This document shows, piece after piece, positions 1 through 8,289 of a stretch of DNA of 64,000 nt. A model generated the notes under the pieces. The model was not told where the DNA came from. It saw only the letters and a list, made by a program, of their open reading frames with translations, and made no database searches. A program made the position numbers and the translations under genes. The DNA is from Streptomyces sp. NBC_01549 (lineage in GTDB: Bacteria > Actinomycetota > Actinomycetes > Streptomycetales > Streptomycetaceae): the NCBI RefSeq assembly GCF_026339955.1, contig NZ_JAPEPW010000001.1, positions 620,001 to 684,000 of the forward strand, written 5' to 3'. The stretch's first letter is position 1. Each line of letters starts with the position of its first letter.

Positions 1-38
1 GATCCGCACCGAGCGGTGATGCGCGCTGTGCGCCGAGG

Positions 39-686
39 TCAGGCGGAGGCGATCGGCAGTACGTCCGGCGAAAGGGCGCCCGCGCGGGCCGTCGCCGCCG
101 TCATCCGGCGCCGGTGGTGTCGGCGGCACAGGACCTCGTAGCCGATGTCCTCCGCCTGATTGACGTCGCCCACGACCACCTGGGCGCCCTCGACGACCAT
201 TTCGCCCCCTATCGTGCGGGCGTTGTGGGTAGCGCGGGCGCCGCACCAGCACAGGGCCTCGACCTGGAGGACCTCGACCCGGTCGGCGAGCTCCACGAGG
301 CGCTGGGAGCCCGGGAAGAGCTTGGAGCGGAAGTCGGTGGTGATACCGAAGGCGAAGACGTCGACACCCAGGTCGTCGACCACCCGGGCCAGTTGGTCGA
401 TCTGTCCGGGGGCCAGGAACTGGGCCTCGTCCGCGATCACGTAGTCCGCCCGGCCGCCCTGGGAGAGGTGGTCGACGAGGTAGGCGTACAGGTCCTGGTC
501 GTCGGCGACCTCCACGGCGTCCGTGACCAGGCCGAGGCGGGAGGAGAGCTTGCCCTCTCCCGCGCGGTCGTCGCGCGTGAAGATCATGCCCTGCAGGCCC
601 CGGGCCGAGCGGTTGTGCTCGATCTGGAGAGCCAGCGTCGACTTCCCGCAGTCCATCGTTCCGGAGAAGAACACCAGCTCGGGCAT
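39..686 (-). CDS. tdk: Thymidine kinase (type II)
   Basis: Phosphorylates thymidine with ATP in pyrimidine salvage. The 215-residue protein opens with the P-loop GTMDCGKST, followed by the Walker-B-like segment VIADEAQFL in which Glu is the expected catalytic base. A later Cys-containing stretch (LCWCGARATHNAR, then CRRHH near the C-terminus) matches the structural zinc site of bacterial type II TKs. I chose the ATG at 686 because MPELVFFSGTMDCGKS is the usual N-terminus and an AAAGGTG ribosome-binding site lies upstream. An in-frame TTG at 710 would add eight residues without a good RBS. It is the last gene of a leftward block. Family assignment is secure. Confidence 0.95.
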   Translation of the reverse strand: MPELVFFSGTMDCGKSTLALQIEHNRSARGLQGMIFTRDDRAGEGKLSSRLGLVTDAVEVADDQDLYAYLVDHLSQGGRADYVIADEAQFLAPGQIDQLARVVDDLGVDVFAFGITTDFRSKLFPGSQRLVELADRVEVLQVEALCWCGARATHNARTIGGEMVVEGAQVVVGDVNQAEDIGYEVLCRRHHRRRMTAATARAGALSPDVLPIASA

Positions 687-737
687 GGGGAGTTGAGCAC
701 CTTTCGGCAAGAAGGGAGGCAGGCGGAGGGAGAGGGG

Positions 738-1925
738 TCAGGTACGCACTTCCAGGAGCGGAACATGTTGCTCCGCCGGCACCATCGAACCGTGGTTGCC
801 GACCATCGCCGACTCCTTCGGCTCCCGCTCGGACGCGATGATCAGGACGTCGTCGCAGGCTGCCGCCACGACGTCTCCGATCCGGGCGTACACCCGTTCG
901 TCGACCTGCGGCCCGAACCAGCCCGCCGCGATCGCCTCGTCACGCGAAGCCACCCAGAACTGCTCGCCGAGCACCTCGCGCCAGCAGGTCAGGACGTCCG
1001 CCTCGGCACCGGGGACGGCGTACACGTGCCGGGCCCGGGCCTCGCCACCCAGCAGGGCGACTCCCGCGCGCAGCTCCCAGTCCTCGTCGAAGTCGATGCG
1101 GTGCTGCTCGTCGAAGGGGATGTCGATCATGCCGTGGTCGGCGGTGACGTACAGCGCCGCGCGCGGCGGCAGTTGCTCCGCGAGGCGCTGGACCAGGCGG
1201 TCGACGTACATCAGCTGGCCGCGCCAGGGGTCCGAGTCGACGCCGAAGCGGTGGCCCTTGCCGTCCACCTCGGCGTAGTAGGTGTACACCAACGAGCGGT
1301 CACCGGCAGCCAGTTGTTCGGCCGCGAGATCCATGCGCTCCTCGCCCGACAGCCGCCCGTGGAACGATCCGCCACTCAGGGCGATCTTCGTGAGCGGGGT
1401 GTTCTGGAAGGTCGGGGACGAGACCTGGGCCGTGTGCACACCCGCCGCGTCCGCGAGCTGGAAGACGGTGGGGTACGGCTGCCAGACACGGGGTTCCGTC
1501 CAGGGACTCCAGCGCAGCTGGTTCATCAGCTCGCCGGTCCTCGGGTTGCGCACGGTGTAGCCGGGCAGACCGTGCGCACCGGGCGGCAGGCCCGTGCCGA
1601 CGGAGGCCAGGGAGGTCGCGGTGGTCGCCGGGTAGCCCGCGGTGAGCGGGCGGCCGGTGCCGCCGCGCGAGCTCCCGAGGAGGGAGCTCATGAAGGGGGC
1701 CTCGTCCGGGTGCGCCTTCAGCTGCTCCCAGCCGAGACCGTCGATCAGGAAGACGCAGTTCCGGTCGGCCCCGGTCAGCTCCGGTATGGCGGTGCTCATG
1801 CCGGGGACGCCCATGCCGGCGGCGAGGGTGGGCAGCAGATCGGCGAGCGAGCCCGCGCCGTACTCGGGGACGGGCGCGGAATCAATGGCCAGCGGTTCCG
1901 GGTGGTCCCAGGTGGGCAGCGCCAT
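738..1925 (-). CDS. Alkaline phosphatase superfamily protein (nucleotide pyrophosphatase/phosphodiesterase-like)
   Basis: A 395-residue protein of the metal-dependent AlkP superfamily (type I phosphodiesterase/nucleotide pyrophosphatase branch). Visible landmarks are CVFLIDGLGWEQL (first metal ligand Asp), the nucleophile region YPATTATSLASVGTG with Thr where the family uses Thr/Ser, and VTADHGMIDIP (Asp-His metal pair). There is no signal peptide, so the product looks cytoplasmic. The ATG at 1925 shares its A with the TGA of the upstream DUF5998 gene (TGATG), which implies translational coupling; longer upstream extensions are not needed. The substrate cannot be told from sequence. Confidence 0.88.
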   Translation of the reverse strand: MALPTWDHPEPLAIDSAPVPEYGAGSLADLLPTLAAGMGVPGMSTAIPELTGADRNCVFLIDGLGWEQLKAHPDEAPFMSSLLGSSRGGTGRPLTAGYPATTATSLASVGTGLPPGAHGLPGYTVRNPRTGELMNQLRWSPWTEPRVWQPYPTVFQLADAAGVHTAQVSSPTFQNTPLTKIALSGGSFHGRLSGEERMDLAAEQLAAGDRSLVYTYYAEVDGKGHRFGVDSDPWRGQLMYVDRLVQRLAEQLPPRAALYVTADHGMIDIPFDEQHRIDFDEDWELRAGVALLGGEARARHVYAVPGAEADVLTCWREVLGEQFWVASRDEAIAAGWFGPQVDERVYARIGDVVAAACDDVLIIASEREPKESAMVGNHGSMVPAEQHVPLLEVRT

Positions 1926-2512
1926 CAGCGGGCGACGTCCGCGGTCGCCTCGGAGAGGGACTGCGCGAAGGCGAGAGCCTGGCGCACCGTCTCCGGACCG
2001 TCCCCGGCCTCGCTGACGCGCAGGCTCAGGTCGTCCGCCGTCGAGTTGCCCGTGTAGCCGTGGTCCGCCTCGCAGTTGGGGTCGCCGCACGCCGCGGGCT
2101 CCAGGTCGATACGGGAGACCGCGCCCCAGCCGATGGTCAGGACGACCTCGCGGGGCAGTGTGCCTGGCGTGTACGACTCCGGGTTGGCGACGACGCGGCT
2201 GACGACGACCGACGAGATCCGGCCGAGTTTCACCGACTCGGTCGATGTGGTGGCGTAGGGCGTCGGTGAGGTCGTGTCCGCGTTCTGCTCGTCGGTGTGG
2301 CTCACGATGAAGCGGTTGCCGGTGAGGACGAGCACGGTCACGTGCCGGCGCACCTCGTTGGCGTCGAACGTCGTCTCCTGATGGACCAGGTACGACCGGA
2401 TGGTGTCGCCGCCGATCGCGGCCTCCACCGCCTCGGCCACGAGGGCCGGGTAGTAGCCGCTGCGCTCGATCGCCGCTCGCAGCCCCTGGGTCGTCGTACT
2501 GGTCTTGGCCAT
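1925..2512 (-). CDS. DUF5998 family protein
   Basis: A 195-residue actinobacterial protein of unknown function that I place in DUF5998 from memory. It starts MAKTSTTTQGLRAAIERSGYY and has a beta-rich middle (VTVLVLTGNRFIVSHTDEQ) that reads like a small PH-like or sensor fold; that fold is only a guess. A Cys/His cluster (AACGDPNCEADHG) near residue 150 could bind metal. Start: the ATG at 2512 follows TAGGA with 8-9 nt spacing; an ATG three codons earlier (2521) is an alternative. It is translationally coupled to the downstream phosphodiesterase-like gene. Confidence 0.8.
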   Translation of the reverse strand: MAKTSTTTQGLRAAIERSGYYPALVAEAVEAAIGGDTIRSYLVHQETTFDANEVRRHVTVLVLTGNRFIVSHTDEQNADTTSPTPYATTSTESVKLGRISSVVVSRVVANPESYTPGTLPREVVLTIGWGAVSRIDLEPAACGDPNCEADHGYTGNSTADDLSLRVSEAGDGPETVRQALAFAQSLSEATADVAR

Positions 2513-2645
2513 GACGTCCATCCTACGGTGGCCCACTGACTGCGAGGCACCGCTCGCGGGTGTCTGTCGTGGACGGATCAGAACGAATCGTCTACGGCGG
2601 CGGGCGCCGGTGCGGCTCGCAGGACGGGCCGGCACGGGACGACAC

Positions 2646-2675
2646 GGGACGGCACGGCGCGGGACGGCACGGCGC
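2646..2675. repeat. Perfect 15-bp tandem duplication
   Basis: Two exact head-to-tail copies of GGGACGGCACGGCGC with a degenerate third copy to the right. They lie between the DUF5998 start and the end of the acyl-CoA-synthetase fusion gene. This looks like a slippage product; I see no promoter in it. Confidence 0.8.
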
Positions 2676-2696
2676 GGGCGACGGGACCGGTACGGC

Positions 2697-5516
2697 TCAG
2701 ACGACGGGAAGCGTGCGGGGGCCGAGGTCGTCGCGGACGGGGGCGCGGGCCAGCCGCACGGTGGCGCCGAGCACGCTCAGGCCGCGCGGGGCGACCACCA
2801 CGGGCTCCAGGGAGACGGCGACGACCTCGGGATGGTCGTCGACCAGCCGCGAGACGCGCAGCATCAGCTCTTCCAGGGCCGCGGTGTCGACCGGCGCCGA
2901 GCCCCGCCAGCCGAACAGGAGCGGCGCCGTCCGGATCGACCGGACCAGTGAGCTCGCGTCCCGGTCGGTGACCGGAACCAGCCGGTGTGCCGTGTCCCCG
3001 AGCAGCTCCGACGCGGCTCCGGCGAGACCGAACGAGAGCACCGCTCCGGCCGCCGGGTCGATGACGGCCCGTACGACCGTGTCGACCCCGCGTGGCGCCA
3101 TGCCCTGCACGACCGGGCGCAGCACCTCCGGCGTCCCGAAGAGGTCGGTCAACTCCGCGTACGCCCTCCTCAGTTGCGCCTCGTCCGTCAGGTCCAGGCG
3201 TACGCCGCCCAGGTCGGCACGGTGCCTCAGGTGCGGGGCGGTGGTCTTGAGTGCCACCGGGTAGCCGAGGGTCCGCGCGGCCGCGGCGGCCTCGTCGGGT
3301 GTCGGCGCGGGCCGCGCCTGGTGTACGTCGATGCCGTACCGCCCGAGCAGCACACAGGCGGCCTCGGGGGCGAGCGTCAGTCCGGAGCCCCGGGAGAGCA
3401 CCTCGTCGATCTGCTCGGCGGCGCCCTTCTCGTCGATGTCCTCGTACTCGGGGACCTTGCCGGGGTCGGCCACCTCACGCCGCCACTGGGCGTACTTCAC
3501 GGCCTCGGCGAGGGCGCGGACGGCACGCTCGGCGGCGGGGTAGGCGGGGATGAGCCGGGGGCTCGCCTGCGAGGGGTCGCTCACCGCGGCGGCCGGGCGT
3601 TCGGCGGGACGGGGTGTCTGGCCTGCGCCGGGTGCCGTGGACGCCGTCTGTGGTGCGGTGCTGGCCGCCGCGGACAGGGCCTCCGCGAGTCCACCGAGCT
3701 CGACGTGCACCACGAGCACCGGCTTCGCCGGGGCCGAGGCCGAGGCCGACCGCAGGGCCTTTGCCAGGGCCGCGTCCTGGGCCGACGTCTCCCCCACCGC
3801 CGGTATGGCGGTCACCACCACGATGTCGCACCGGTCATCGGCGAGGGCGTGCGTCAGCGCCCTGTGGAAGTCGTCCGCCGAAGCCGCCGTGGTCAGATCC
3901 AGGGGAGGCAGCGGTCGCAGTCCTTCGGCGAGGCACGCGTCGAACGTCAGCAGCCCGAGGGACTCCGAGTTGCCGAGGATCGCCACCCGGGGTCCCGCGG
4001 GGAGCGGCTGGCGGGCCAGCAGGAGCCCCGCGTCGACCAGCTCGGTGATCGTGTCGACCCGGATCACCCCGGCCTGCCGCAGCAGCGCGGACACGGTGGC
4101 GTGCGGCAGCCGTGTGGCCCGTACGGCGTGCCCCTGGGGAGCGGCGGCGTGCCGCGCGCCCTGGACCACGACCAGCGGCTTGGCCGCTGCCGTCCGCCGG
4201 GCGAGGCGGGTGAACTTGCGCGGGTTGCCGATGGATTCGAGGTACATCAGGGCGACGTCGGTGTCCGGGTCGTCGTACCAGTACTGGAGTACGTCGTTGC
4301 CGGACACGTCCGCCCGGTTCCCGGAGGAGACGAAGGTGGACACGCCGGTCACGCCGGTGACGCCGCCGCCGCGCCGGTGCAGCCGGGAGAGCAGGGCGAT
4401 CCCGATCGCGCCGGACTGGGCGAACAGGCCTATCCGCCCGGGGCGCGGCATCTCGGGCGCGAGCGAGGCGTTGAGGCGCACCTCGGGGGAGGTGTTGATG
4501 ATCCCGAAGGCGTTCGGTCCGATGATGCGCATCCCGTACGTACGGGCCTGGCGGACGAGTGCGCGCTGGCGCTCGCGTCCGGCGGGGCCACTCTCGGCGT
4601 ACCCGGCGGAGACGACCACGATGCCCTGCACCCCGTGCTCGCCGCACTCCGCGACGACCTCGGGGACGTACGGCGCGGGCACGGCGACGACCGCGAGGTC
4701 GACGGGCTCGGCGATGTCACGGACGGAGCGGTGGGCCGGGACCCCGGCGAGCTCCTTCTCCTGGAGCGCCTTGTTCACGGCGTACAGGCGGCCGGTGAAC
4801 CCGGCCGCGCGCAGGTTGTCGAGGACGCTGCGTCCCACCCCGCCGGGCGTACGGCCCGCTCCGATGACGGCGACCGAGCCGGGCGCGAGCAGGCGCTGCA
4901 CGGACCGTGCCTCGGCGCGCTGCTCCCGCGCGCGCTGCACGGCGAGCGAGCGGTCGGTGGGTTCGAGGTCGAACTCCAGGCGGACGACGCCGTCCTCGAA
5001 GTGCCGCTTCTGCTGGTACCCGGCGTCCGTGAACACCTTGATCATCTTGGTGTTGGCGGGTAGCACCTCGGCGGCGAACCGGCGGATGTCCCGCTCCCTG
5101 GCGACGGCCGCGATGTGCTCCAAGAGGGCCGAGGCGACGCCACGGCCCTGGTGGGCGTCCTGCACGAGAAAGGCGACCTCGGCCTCGTCGGCGGGTGCGG
5201 AGGCGGCCCGACCATCGGCATTAATACGGTCATAGCGTACGGTGGCGATGAACTCGCCGCCGACCGTGGCCGCGAGTCCCACCCTGTCCACAAAGTCGTG
5301 GTGCGTGAAGCGGTGGACATCCTTGGCGGACAGGCGCGGGTAGGGCGCGAAGAAGCGGTAGTACTTCGACTCGTCCGAGACCTGCTCGTAGAAGCTCACC
5401 AGCCGCTCGGCGTCGTCGACGGTGATGGGCCTGATGCGGGCGGTGCCGCCGTCGCGCAGCACCACGTCGGCCTCCCAGTGGGAGGGGTACTCGTGCCGGT
5501 CCGACGAGGTCTGCAT
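2697..5516 (-). CDS. GNAT acetyltransferase fused to NDP-forming acyl-CoA synthetase (Pat-like)
   Basis: A 939-residue fusion. Residues about 15-180 are a GNAT domain with the acetyl-CoA loop VQDAHQGRGVASALL. Then come a CoA-binding Rossmann domain (PGSVAVIGAGRTPGGVG), succinyl-CoA-ligase-like domains (FAQSGAIGIALLSRL; VAILGNSESLGLL), a Pro/Ala-rich linker, and a C-terminal ATP-grasp domain (YPVALKTTAPHLRHRADLGGV). This N-terminal-GNAT order is that of the Streptomyces lividans protein acetyltransferase PatA type, which acetylates acyl-CoA synthetases. Whether the synthetase half is catalytic is not visible. Start is the ATG at 5516; the frame stays open 200 codons further, but that part is not family-like. 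It is divergent from ptsH. Confidence 0.88.
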   Translation of the reverse strand: MQTSSDRHEYPSHWEADVVLRDGGTARIRPITVDDAERLVSFYEQVSDESKYYRFFAPYPRLSAKDVHRFTHHDFVDRVGLAATVGGEFIATVRYDRINADGRAASAPADEAEVAFLVQDAHQGRGVASALLEHIAAVARERDIRRFAAEVLPANTKMIKVFTDAGYQQKRHFEDGVVRLEFDLEPTDRSLAVQRAREQRAEARSVQRLLAPGSVAVIGAGRTPGGVGRSVLDNLRAAGFTGRLYAVNKALQEKELAGVPAHRSVRDIAEPVDLAVVAVPAPYVPEVVAECGEHGVQGIVVVSAGYAESGPAGRERQRALVRQARTYGMRIIGPNAFGIINTSPEVRLNASLAPEMPRPGRIGLFAQSGAIGIALLSRLHRRGGGVTGVTGVSTFVSSGNRADVSGNDVLQYWYDDPDTDVALMYLESIGNPRKFTRLARRTAAAKPLVVVQGARHAAAPQGHAVRATRLPHATVSALLRQAGVIRVDTITELVDAGLLLARQPLPAGPRVAILGNSESLGLLTFDACLAEGLRPLPPLDLTTAASADDFHRALTHALADDRCDIVVVTAIPAVGETSAQDAALAKALRSASASAPAKPVLVVHVELGGLAEALSAAASTAPQTASTAPGAGQTPRPAERPAAAVSDPSQASPRLIPAYPAAERAVRALAEAVKYAQWRREVADPGKVPEYEDIDEKGAAEQIDEVLSRGSGLTLAPEAACVLLGRYGIDVHQARPAPTPDEAAAAARTLGYPVALKTTAPHLRHRADLGGVRLDLTDEAQLRRAYAELTDLFGTPEVLRPVVQGMAPRGVDTVVRAVIDPAAGAVLSFGLAGAASELLGDTAHRLVPVTDRDASSLVRSIRTAPLLFGWRGSAPVDTAALEELMLRVSRLVDDHPEVVAVSLEPVVVAPRGLSVLGATVRLARAPVRDDLGPRTLPVV

Positions 5517-5655
5517 GGGGCCCAGAGTACGGCTCGCGTCCGACAACGGCGCGGGGCAGGCTGAGGGCACCGACGTCGGATCCAGGCCGGGATCCGACGC
5601 CGGAGTCCGGGAGAGGAACAACACCTTTCCCCGGACTCGCTTCACGTTGTGGAAC

Positions 5656-5671
5656 ACTGGTCTAGACAACC
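5656..5671 (+). promoter_or_regulatory. DasR-responsive element (dre)-like operator of ptsH
   Basis: ACTGGTCTAGACAACC lies about 26 bp before the ptsH ATG. The known dre consensus for the GlcNAc regulator DasR is A(C/G)TGGTCTAGACCA(C/G)T; the left half and the central GGTCTAGAC are exact, the right half is degenerate. ptsH is a documented DasR target in S. coelicolor, which supports the reading. Confidence 0.75.
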
Positions 5672-5696
5672 CTGAACACCTGAAGGGCAGCATCAC

Positions 5697-5978
5697 ATGG
5701 CTGAGCGCCGCGTCAACGTCGGCTGGGCCGAGGGCCTCCACGCCCGTCCCGCCTCCATCTTCGTCCGGGCGGCCACGGCCTCCGGTATCCCCGTGACGAT
5801 CGCCAAGGCGGAGGGCAACCCCGTCAACGCGGCCTCCATGCTGGCGGTCCTCGGCCTCGGCGCCCAGGGCGGCGAGGAGATCGTCCTCGCGTCGGACGCC
5901 GAGGGTGCGGACGCCGCGCTCGACCGGCTGGCGAAGCTGGTGGCGGAGGGTCTCGAGGAGCTCCCCGAGACCGTCTGA
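5697..5978 (+). CDS. ptsH: Phosphocarrier protein HPr
   Basis: The general PTS phosphocarrier, which passes phosphate from EI to sugar-specific EIIA proteins. The 93-residue protein is full length for the family. The phospho-accepting His15 is in GLHARPAS, and a Ser at residue 47 (NAASMLAVLGLG) occupies the regulatory HPr-Ser position. A GAAGGG ribosome-binding site precedes the ATG. No other PTS gene is nearby. The upstream dre-like site predicts repression by DasR and induction by amino-sugar metabolites. A strong terminator follows. Confidence 0.96.
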   Translation: MAERRVNVGWAEGLHARPASIFVRAATASGIPVTIAKAEGNPVNAASMLAVLGLGAQGGEEIVLASDAEGADAALDRLAKLVAEGLEELPETV

Positions 5979-6056
5979 GAAGGAGCCCCCACACGGGGTT
6001 CCCGAATTGATGGCCGGAGTGGTCTTCGCACCAAAAGACCCCGCCCCGTACACATT

Positions 6057-6099
6057 CGAAGGGCTCGCCTGAAAACATCGGGCGGGCCCTTCGCTTTTC
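6057..6099 (+). terminator. Rho-independent terminator after ptsH
   Basis: CGAAGGGC (6057-6064) pairs with GCCCTTCG (6086-6093), extended inward by TCGCC/GGGCG pairing, and is followed by CTTTTCCT. Confidence 0.82.
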
Positions 6100-6161
6100 C
6101 TAATTGCGGGCAGCAAAAATAATCCCCCGCGAATTACCTCTCTTTGTATACGGTGCCGGTG

Positions 6162-6857
6162 TTAATGACGCACGCCCGTCATGTTTACGGGATGTTGCGA
6201 AGTCCTCACGCGCTCCGGACGATCTCCCCCGCCGGGAAAACGCAGCCGGTGCGCGACCGCCGCGCGCTCCGTGTGCAGCGCCGTGACGGCCCGCGCCCGC
6301 TCGCTGTCGCCGCGCGCCACCGCGTCCACGATCCCGCCGTGCTCCGCCCAGGACTCCGCCGGGTTGGCCGGCGCCTCGACCGCGTACATCCAGGCGATCT
6401 TGTGCCGCAGCTGGGCCAGCGTAGAGGTCAGGGCGGGGCTTCCGGAGGCCTGCGCGAGGGTCTCGTGGAACCAGCCGCCGAGCGAGCGCAGATCCTCGCT
6501 GTTCCCCCTCCTGGCCCGCTCCTGGCCCAGTCTGACCAGGCCTCGAAGCACCTTGAGGTGAGCCTCGGTGCGCCGCTGCGCGGCCCTGGCGGCGCCCAGC
6601 GGCTCCAGGAGCATGCGCATCTCCAGCAGGTCCGCCGCCTCCTGCTCGGTGGGCTCCGCGACGCACGCGCCCGCGTGCCGACGGGTGACGACGAAGCCCT
6701 CGGCCTCCAGCGTGCGCAGGGCCTCGCGCACGGGGACCCGCGAGACGCCGTAGCGACGCGCGAGCAGTTCCTCGGTGAGCCGGCTGCCGCGCTCGTAGAC
6801 ACCCGCGACGATGTCGTCACGAATCGCCGTGCATACCGAGTGCGCGGGAACGCGCAT
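6162..6857 (-). CDS. GntR family transcriptional regulator (FCD type)
   Basis: A 231-residue regulator. It has an N-terminal winged helix (residues about 8-70, recognition region RRYGVSRVPVREALRTLEAEGFV) and a C-terminal all-helical FCD ligand domain (EMRMLLEPLGAARAAQRR ... WFHETLAQASGSPAL ... WAEHGGIVDAVARGDSERA). The His residues in WFHETL and EHGGI are typical FCD metal ligands. The ligand is unknown. It is monocistronic and convergent with ptsH. Confidence 0.9.
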   Translation of the reverse strand: MRVPAHSVCTAIRDDIVAGVYERGSRLTEELLARRYGVSRVPVREALRTLEAEGFVVTRRHAGACVAEPTEQEAADLLEMRMLLEPLGAARAAQRRTEAHLKVLRGLVRLGQERARRGNSEDLRSLGGWFHETLAQASGSPALTSTLAQLRHKIAWMYAVEAPANPAESWAEHGGIVDAVARGDSERARAVTALHTERAAVAHRLRFPGGGDRPERVRTSQHPVNMTGVRH

Positions 6858-6994
6858 GACCGGACCTCCGCCTTAATCCCCGCGAAACGCGGTCGATTGA
6901 CGCTTGTTCAGTGACTCTATTGCAGAGAGCCGGAATTTCCGATGGCGGGCCGGAATCCATGGATATTTTTTGGACAGACAGCCGTTCGAAACAA

Positions 6995-7026
6995 CGAAGC
7001 CCCGGCTCGGGGGAGCCGGGGCTTCG
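6995..7026 (-). terminator. Terminator of the M23 peptidase gene
   Basis: A perfect 14-bp stem, CGAAGCCCCGGCTC (6995-7008) with its complement at 7013-7026, and a 4-nt loop. It lies just past the stop codon of the leftward peptidase gene, and a TTGTTT stretch follows on that strand. Confidence 0.85.
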
Positions 7027-7069
7027 GAAGTGTTGACGCCGGTCGTCGGACGTTCGGGGTGTACGGGCG

Positions 7070-7834
7070 TCAGACGTTCACGCCGTGCGAGCGGAGGTAG
7101 GCGACCGGGTCCATGTCGGAGCCGTACTCCGCCGTCGTGCGGGCCTCGAAGTGGAGGTGCGGCCCGGTGGTGTTCCCGGTGGAGCCGGAGAGGCCGATCT
7201 GCTGGCCCGGGGTGACCGTCTGACCCACAAAGACGCCGATGGACGACAGATGGCCGTACATCGTGTAGGTGCCGTCGTGCATCTTCAGGACGATCTGGTT
7301 GCCGTAGGCGCCGCCCCAGCCGGCCGTGACGACCGTGCCGGAGCCGACCGCGTGGACCGAGGTCCCGGAGGCGGCGTGGAAGTCGACGCCGGTGTGACTG
7401 CCGGAGGACCAGAGGCTGCCACCGGTCTTGTAGCCGGTGGAGATGTACGAGCCGGTGATCGGCAGGACGAAGGTGTTGAGACGCTTGCGCTCGGCGGCAC
7501 GGGCGGCACGCTCCTTGGCCTCGCGCTCCTTCTTCGCCTCCTCGGCGGCCCTCTTCCGCGCGGCTTCCTCGGCCTTCTTGCGCGCGGCGGCCTCGTCGGC
7601 GGCGCGCTGCTGGGCGGCGGCCTGAGCGTCGATCTGCGCGGCGACCTTGTCCCCGAGGGTGACGGCCTGGGTCAGCCCGGTCTGCTCGACGGAGGCGTCC
7701 GCGGCGAGCGCCGGAGCGGCCAGGGTTCCGATGACACCGGTGGTGGTGAGCGCGGCGACGCCGACGGCGTTCGTGGTGGAGCGCTTCACGCGGCTCGGAC
7801 GGCGGTGTTTCCCGGGGCCACAGGTGAACGCCAT
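7070..7834 (-). CDS. Secreted M23 family metallopeptidase (cell-wall hydrolase)
   Basis: A 254-residue exported zinc endopeptidase expected to cut peptidoglycan cross-bridges. A basic N-terminus (KHRRPSRVKR) and hydrophobic stretch end in PALA/ADAS, a plausible signal-peptidase site. Residues about 65-130 are an Ala/Lys/Glu-rich coiled coil. The C-terminal LytM domain shows HTGVDFHA (first zinc His and Asp) and GPHLHFE (HxH motif). The gene sits behind a c-di-AMP riboswitch, a known arrangement for Streptomyces cell-wall hydrolases involved in germination and growth. No LysM or SH3 domain is present. Confidence 0.93.
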   Translation of the reverse strand: MAFTCGPGKHRRPSRVKRSTTNAVGVAALTTTGVIGTLAAPALAADASVEQTGLTQAVTLGDKVAAQIDAQAAAQQRAADEAAARKKAEEAARKRAAEEAKKEREAKERAARAAERKRLNTFVLPITGSYISTGYKTGGSLWSSGSHTGVDFHAASGTSVHAVGSGTVVTAGWGGAYGNQIVLKMHDGTYTMYGHLSSIGVFVGQTVTPGQQIGLSGSTGNTTGPHLHFEARTTAEYGSDMDPVAYLRSHGVNV

Positions 7835-7849
7835 GTAGGGGCTGATCCT

Positions 7850-8005
7850 TTCCTTCCCTCTCGCCTACCGGGTTAGCTGACGGGTTCGGAGCAGGAAGGT
7901 CTCCTACGGACTCCCTCCAGGGAGGGCGTCCGATTCACCCCAGGGACTGCGTATGGGTCCCCGGCTCCCCTGGCTCGCGCCGTACGGGGACTCGGCGATG
8001 ACTGT
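7850..8005 (-). promoter_or_regulatory. Cyclic-di-AMP riboswitch (ydaO/yuaA type)
   Basis: Read leftward, the leader carries the conserved ydaO blocks in order: CGCCGAGTCC, then CCGGGGACCCATACGC, GGGGTGAATCGG, GGAGACCTTCCTGC, and CAGCTAACCCGGTAGGCG just before an AGAGGGAAGGAAAGGA tract. These match the class consensus (GGGGTGAATC and the CAGCTAACC...GTAGGCG closing segment). The aptamer ends about 20 nt before the M23 peptidase ATG. In actinobacteria this class turns expression off when c-di-AMP binds. Boundaries are approximate. Confidence 0.92.
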
Positions 8006-8182
8006 CCGGTGCCGCGGGCGCGGCGCACTGCCTGACGAACAGCCGGACCGACGCTAGACGGGGCGTCTTTCAATCAACAAACGGATCACGGCTTTTGTAG
8101 TGCATGCCACAGGGCAGACGGGCAACCTCCCTACCAATACGGACATCTTGGGGATGAGGTCCGGGCGAAAATCCGAGCAAAA

Positions 8183-8216
8183 AGGGGCCCGGGCGACTCT
8201 TCAGTCACCCGGGCCC
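8183..8216 (-). terminator. Terminator of the M16 protease operon
   Basis: GGGCCCGGG (8185-8193) pairs with CCCGGGCCC (8208-8216), with an inner GACT/AGTC stem (one C/A mismatch between) and a 4-nt loop. On the minus strand it is followed by CTTTTTG, a proper U-tract rarely so clear in this GC-rich genome. Confidence 0.9.
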
Positions 8217-8289
8217 TACGGAGTCGTGCTCTTCCGCTCCGCGTGCGGCTCCGCTTCCGGCCGGCCTCCCGCCGGCCTCTGTTGAGCCT

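Noticed and set aside
114..2057. Long plus-strand open frame antisense to tdk and the phosphodiesterase-like gene
   Set aside because: It is a GC-bias shadow; the opposite strand carries clear enzyme motifs.
5517..6116. 200-codon N-terminal extension of the GNAT/acyl-CoA synthetase gene across ptsH
   Set aside because: It is antisense to ptsH, has no family similarity, and the GNAT domain begins right after the ATG at 5516.
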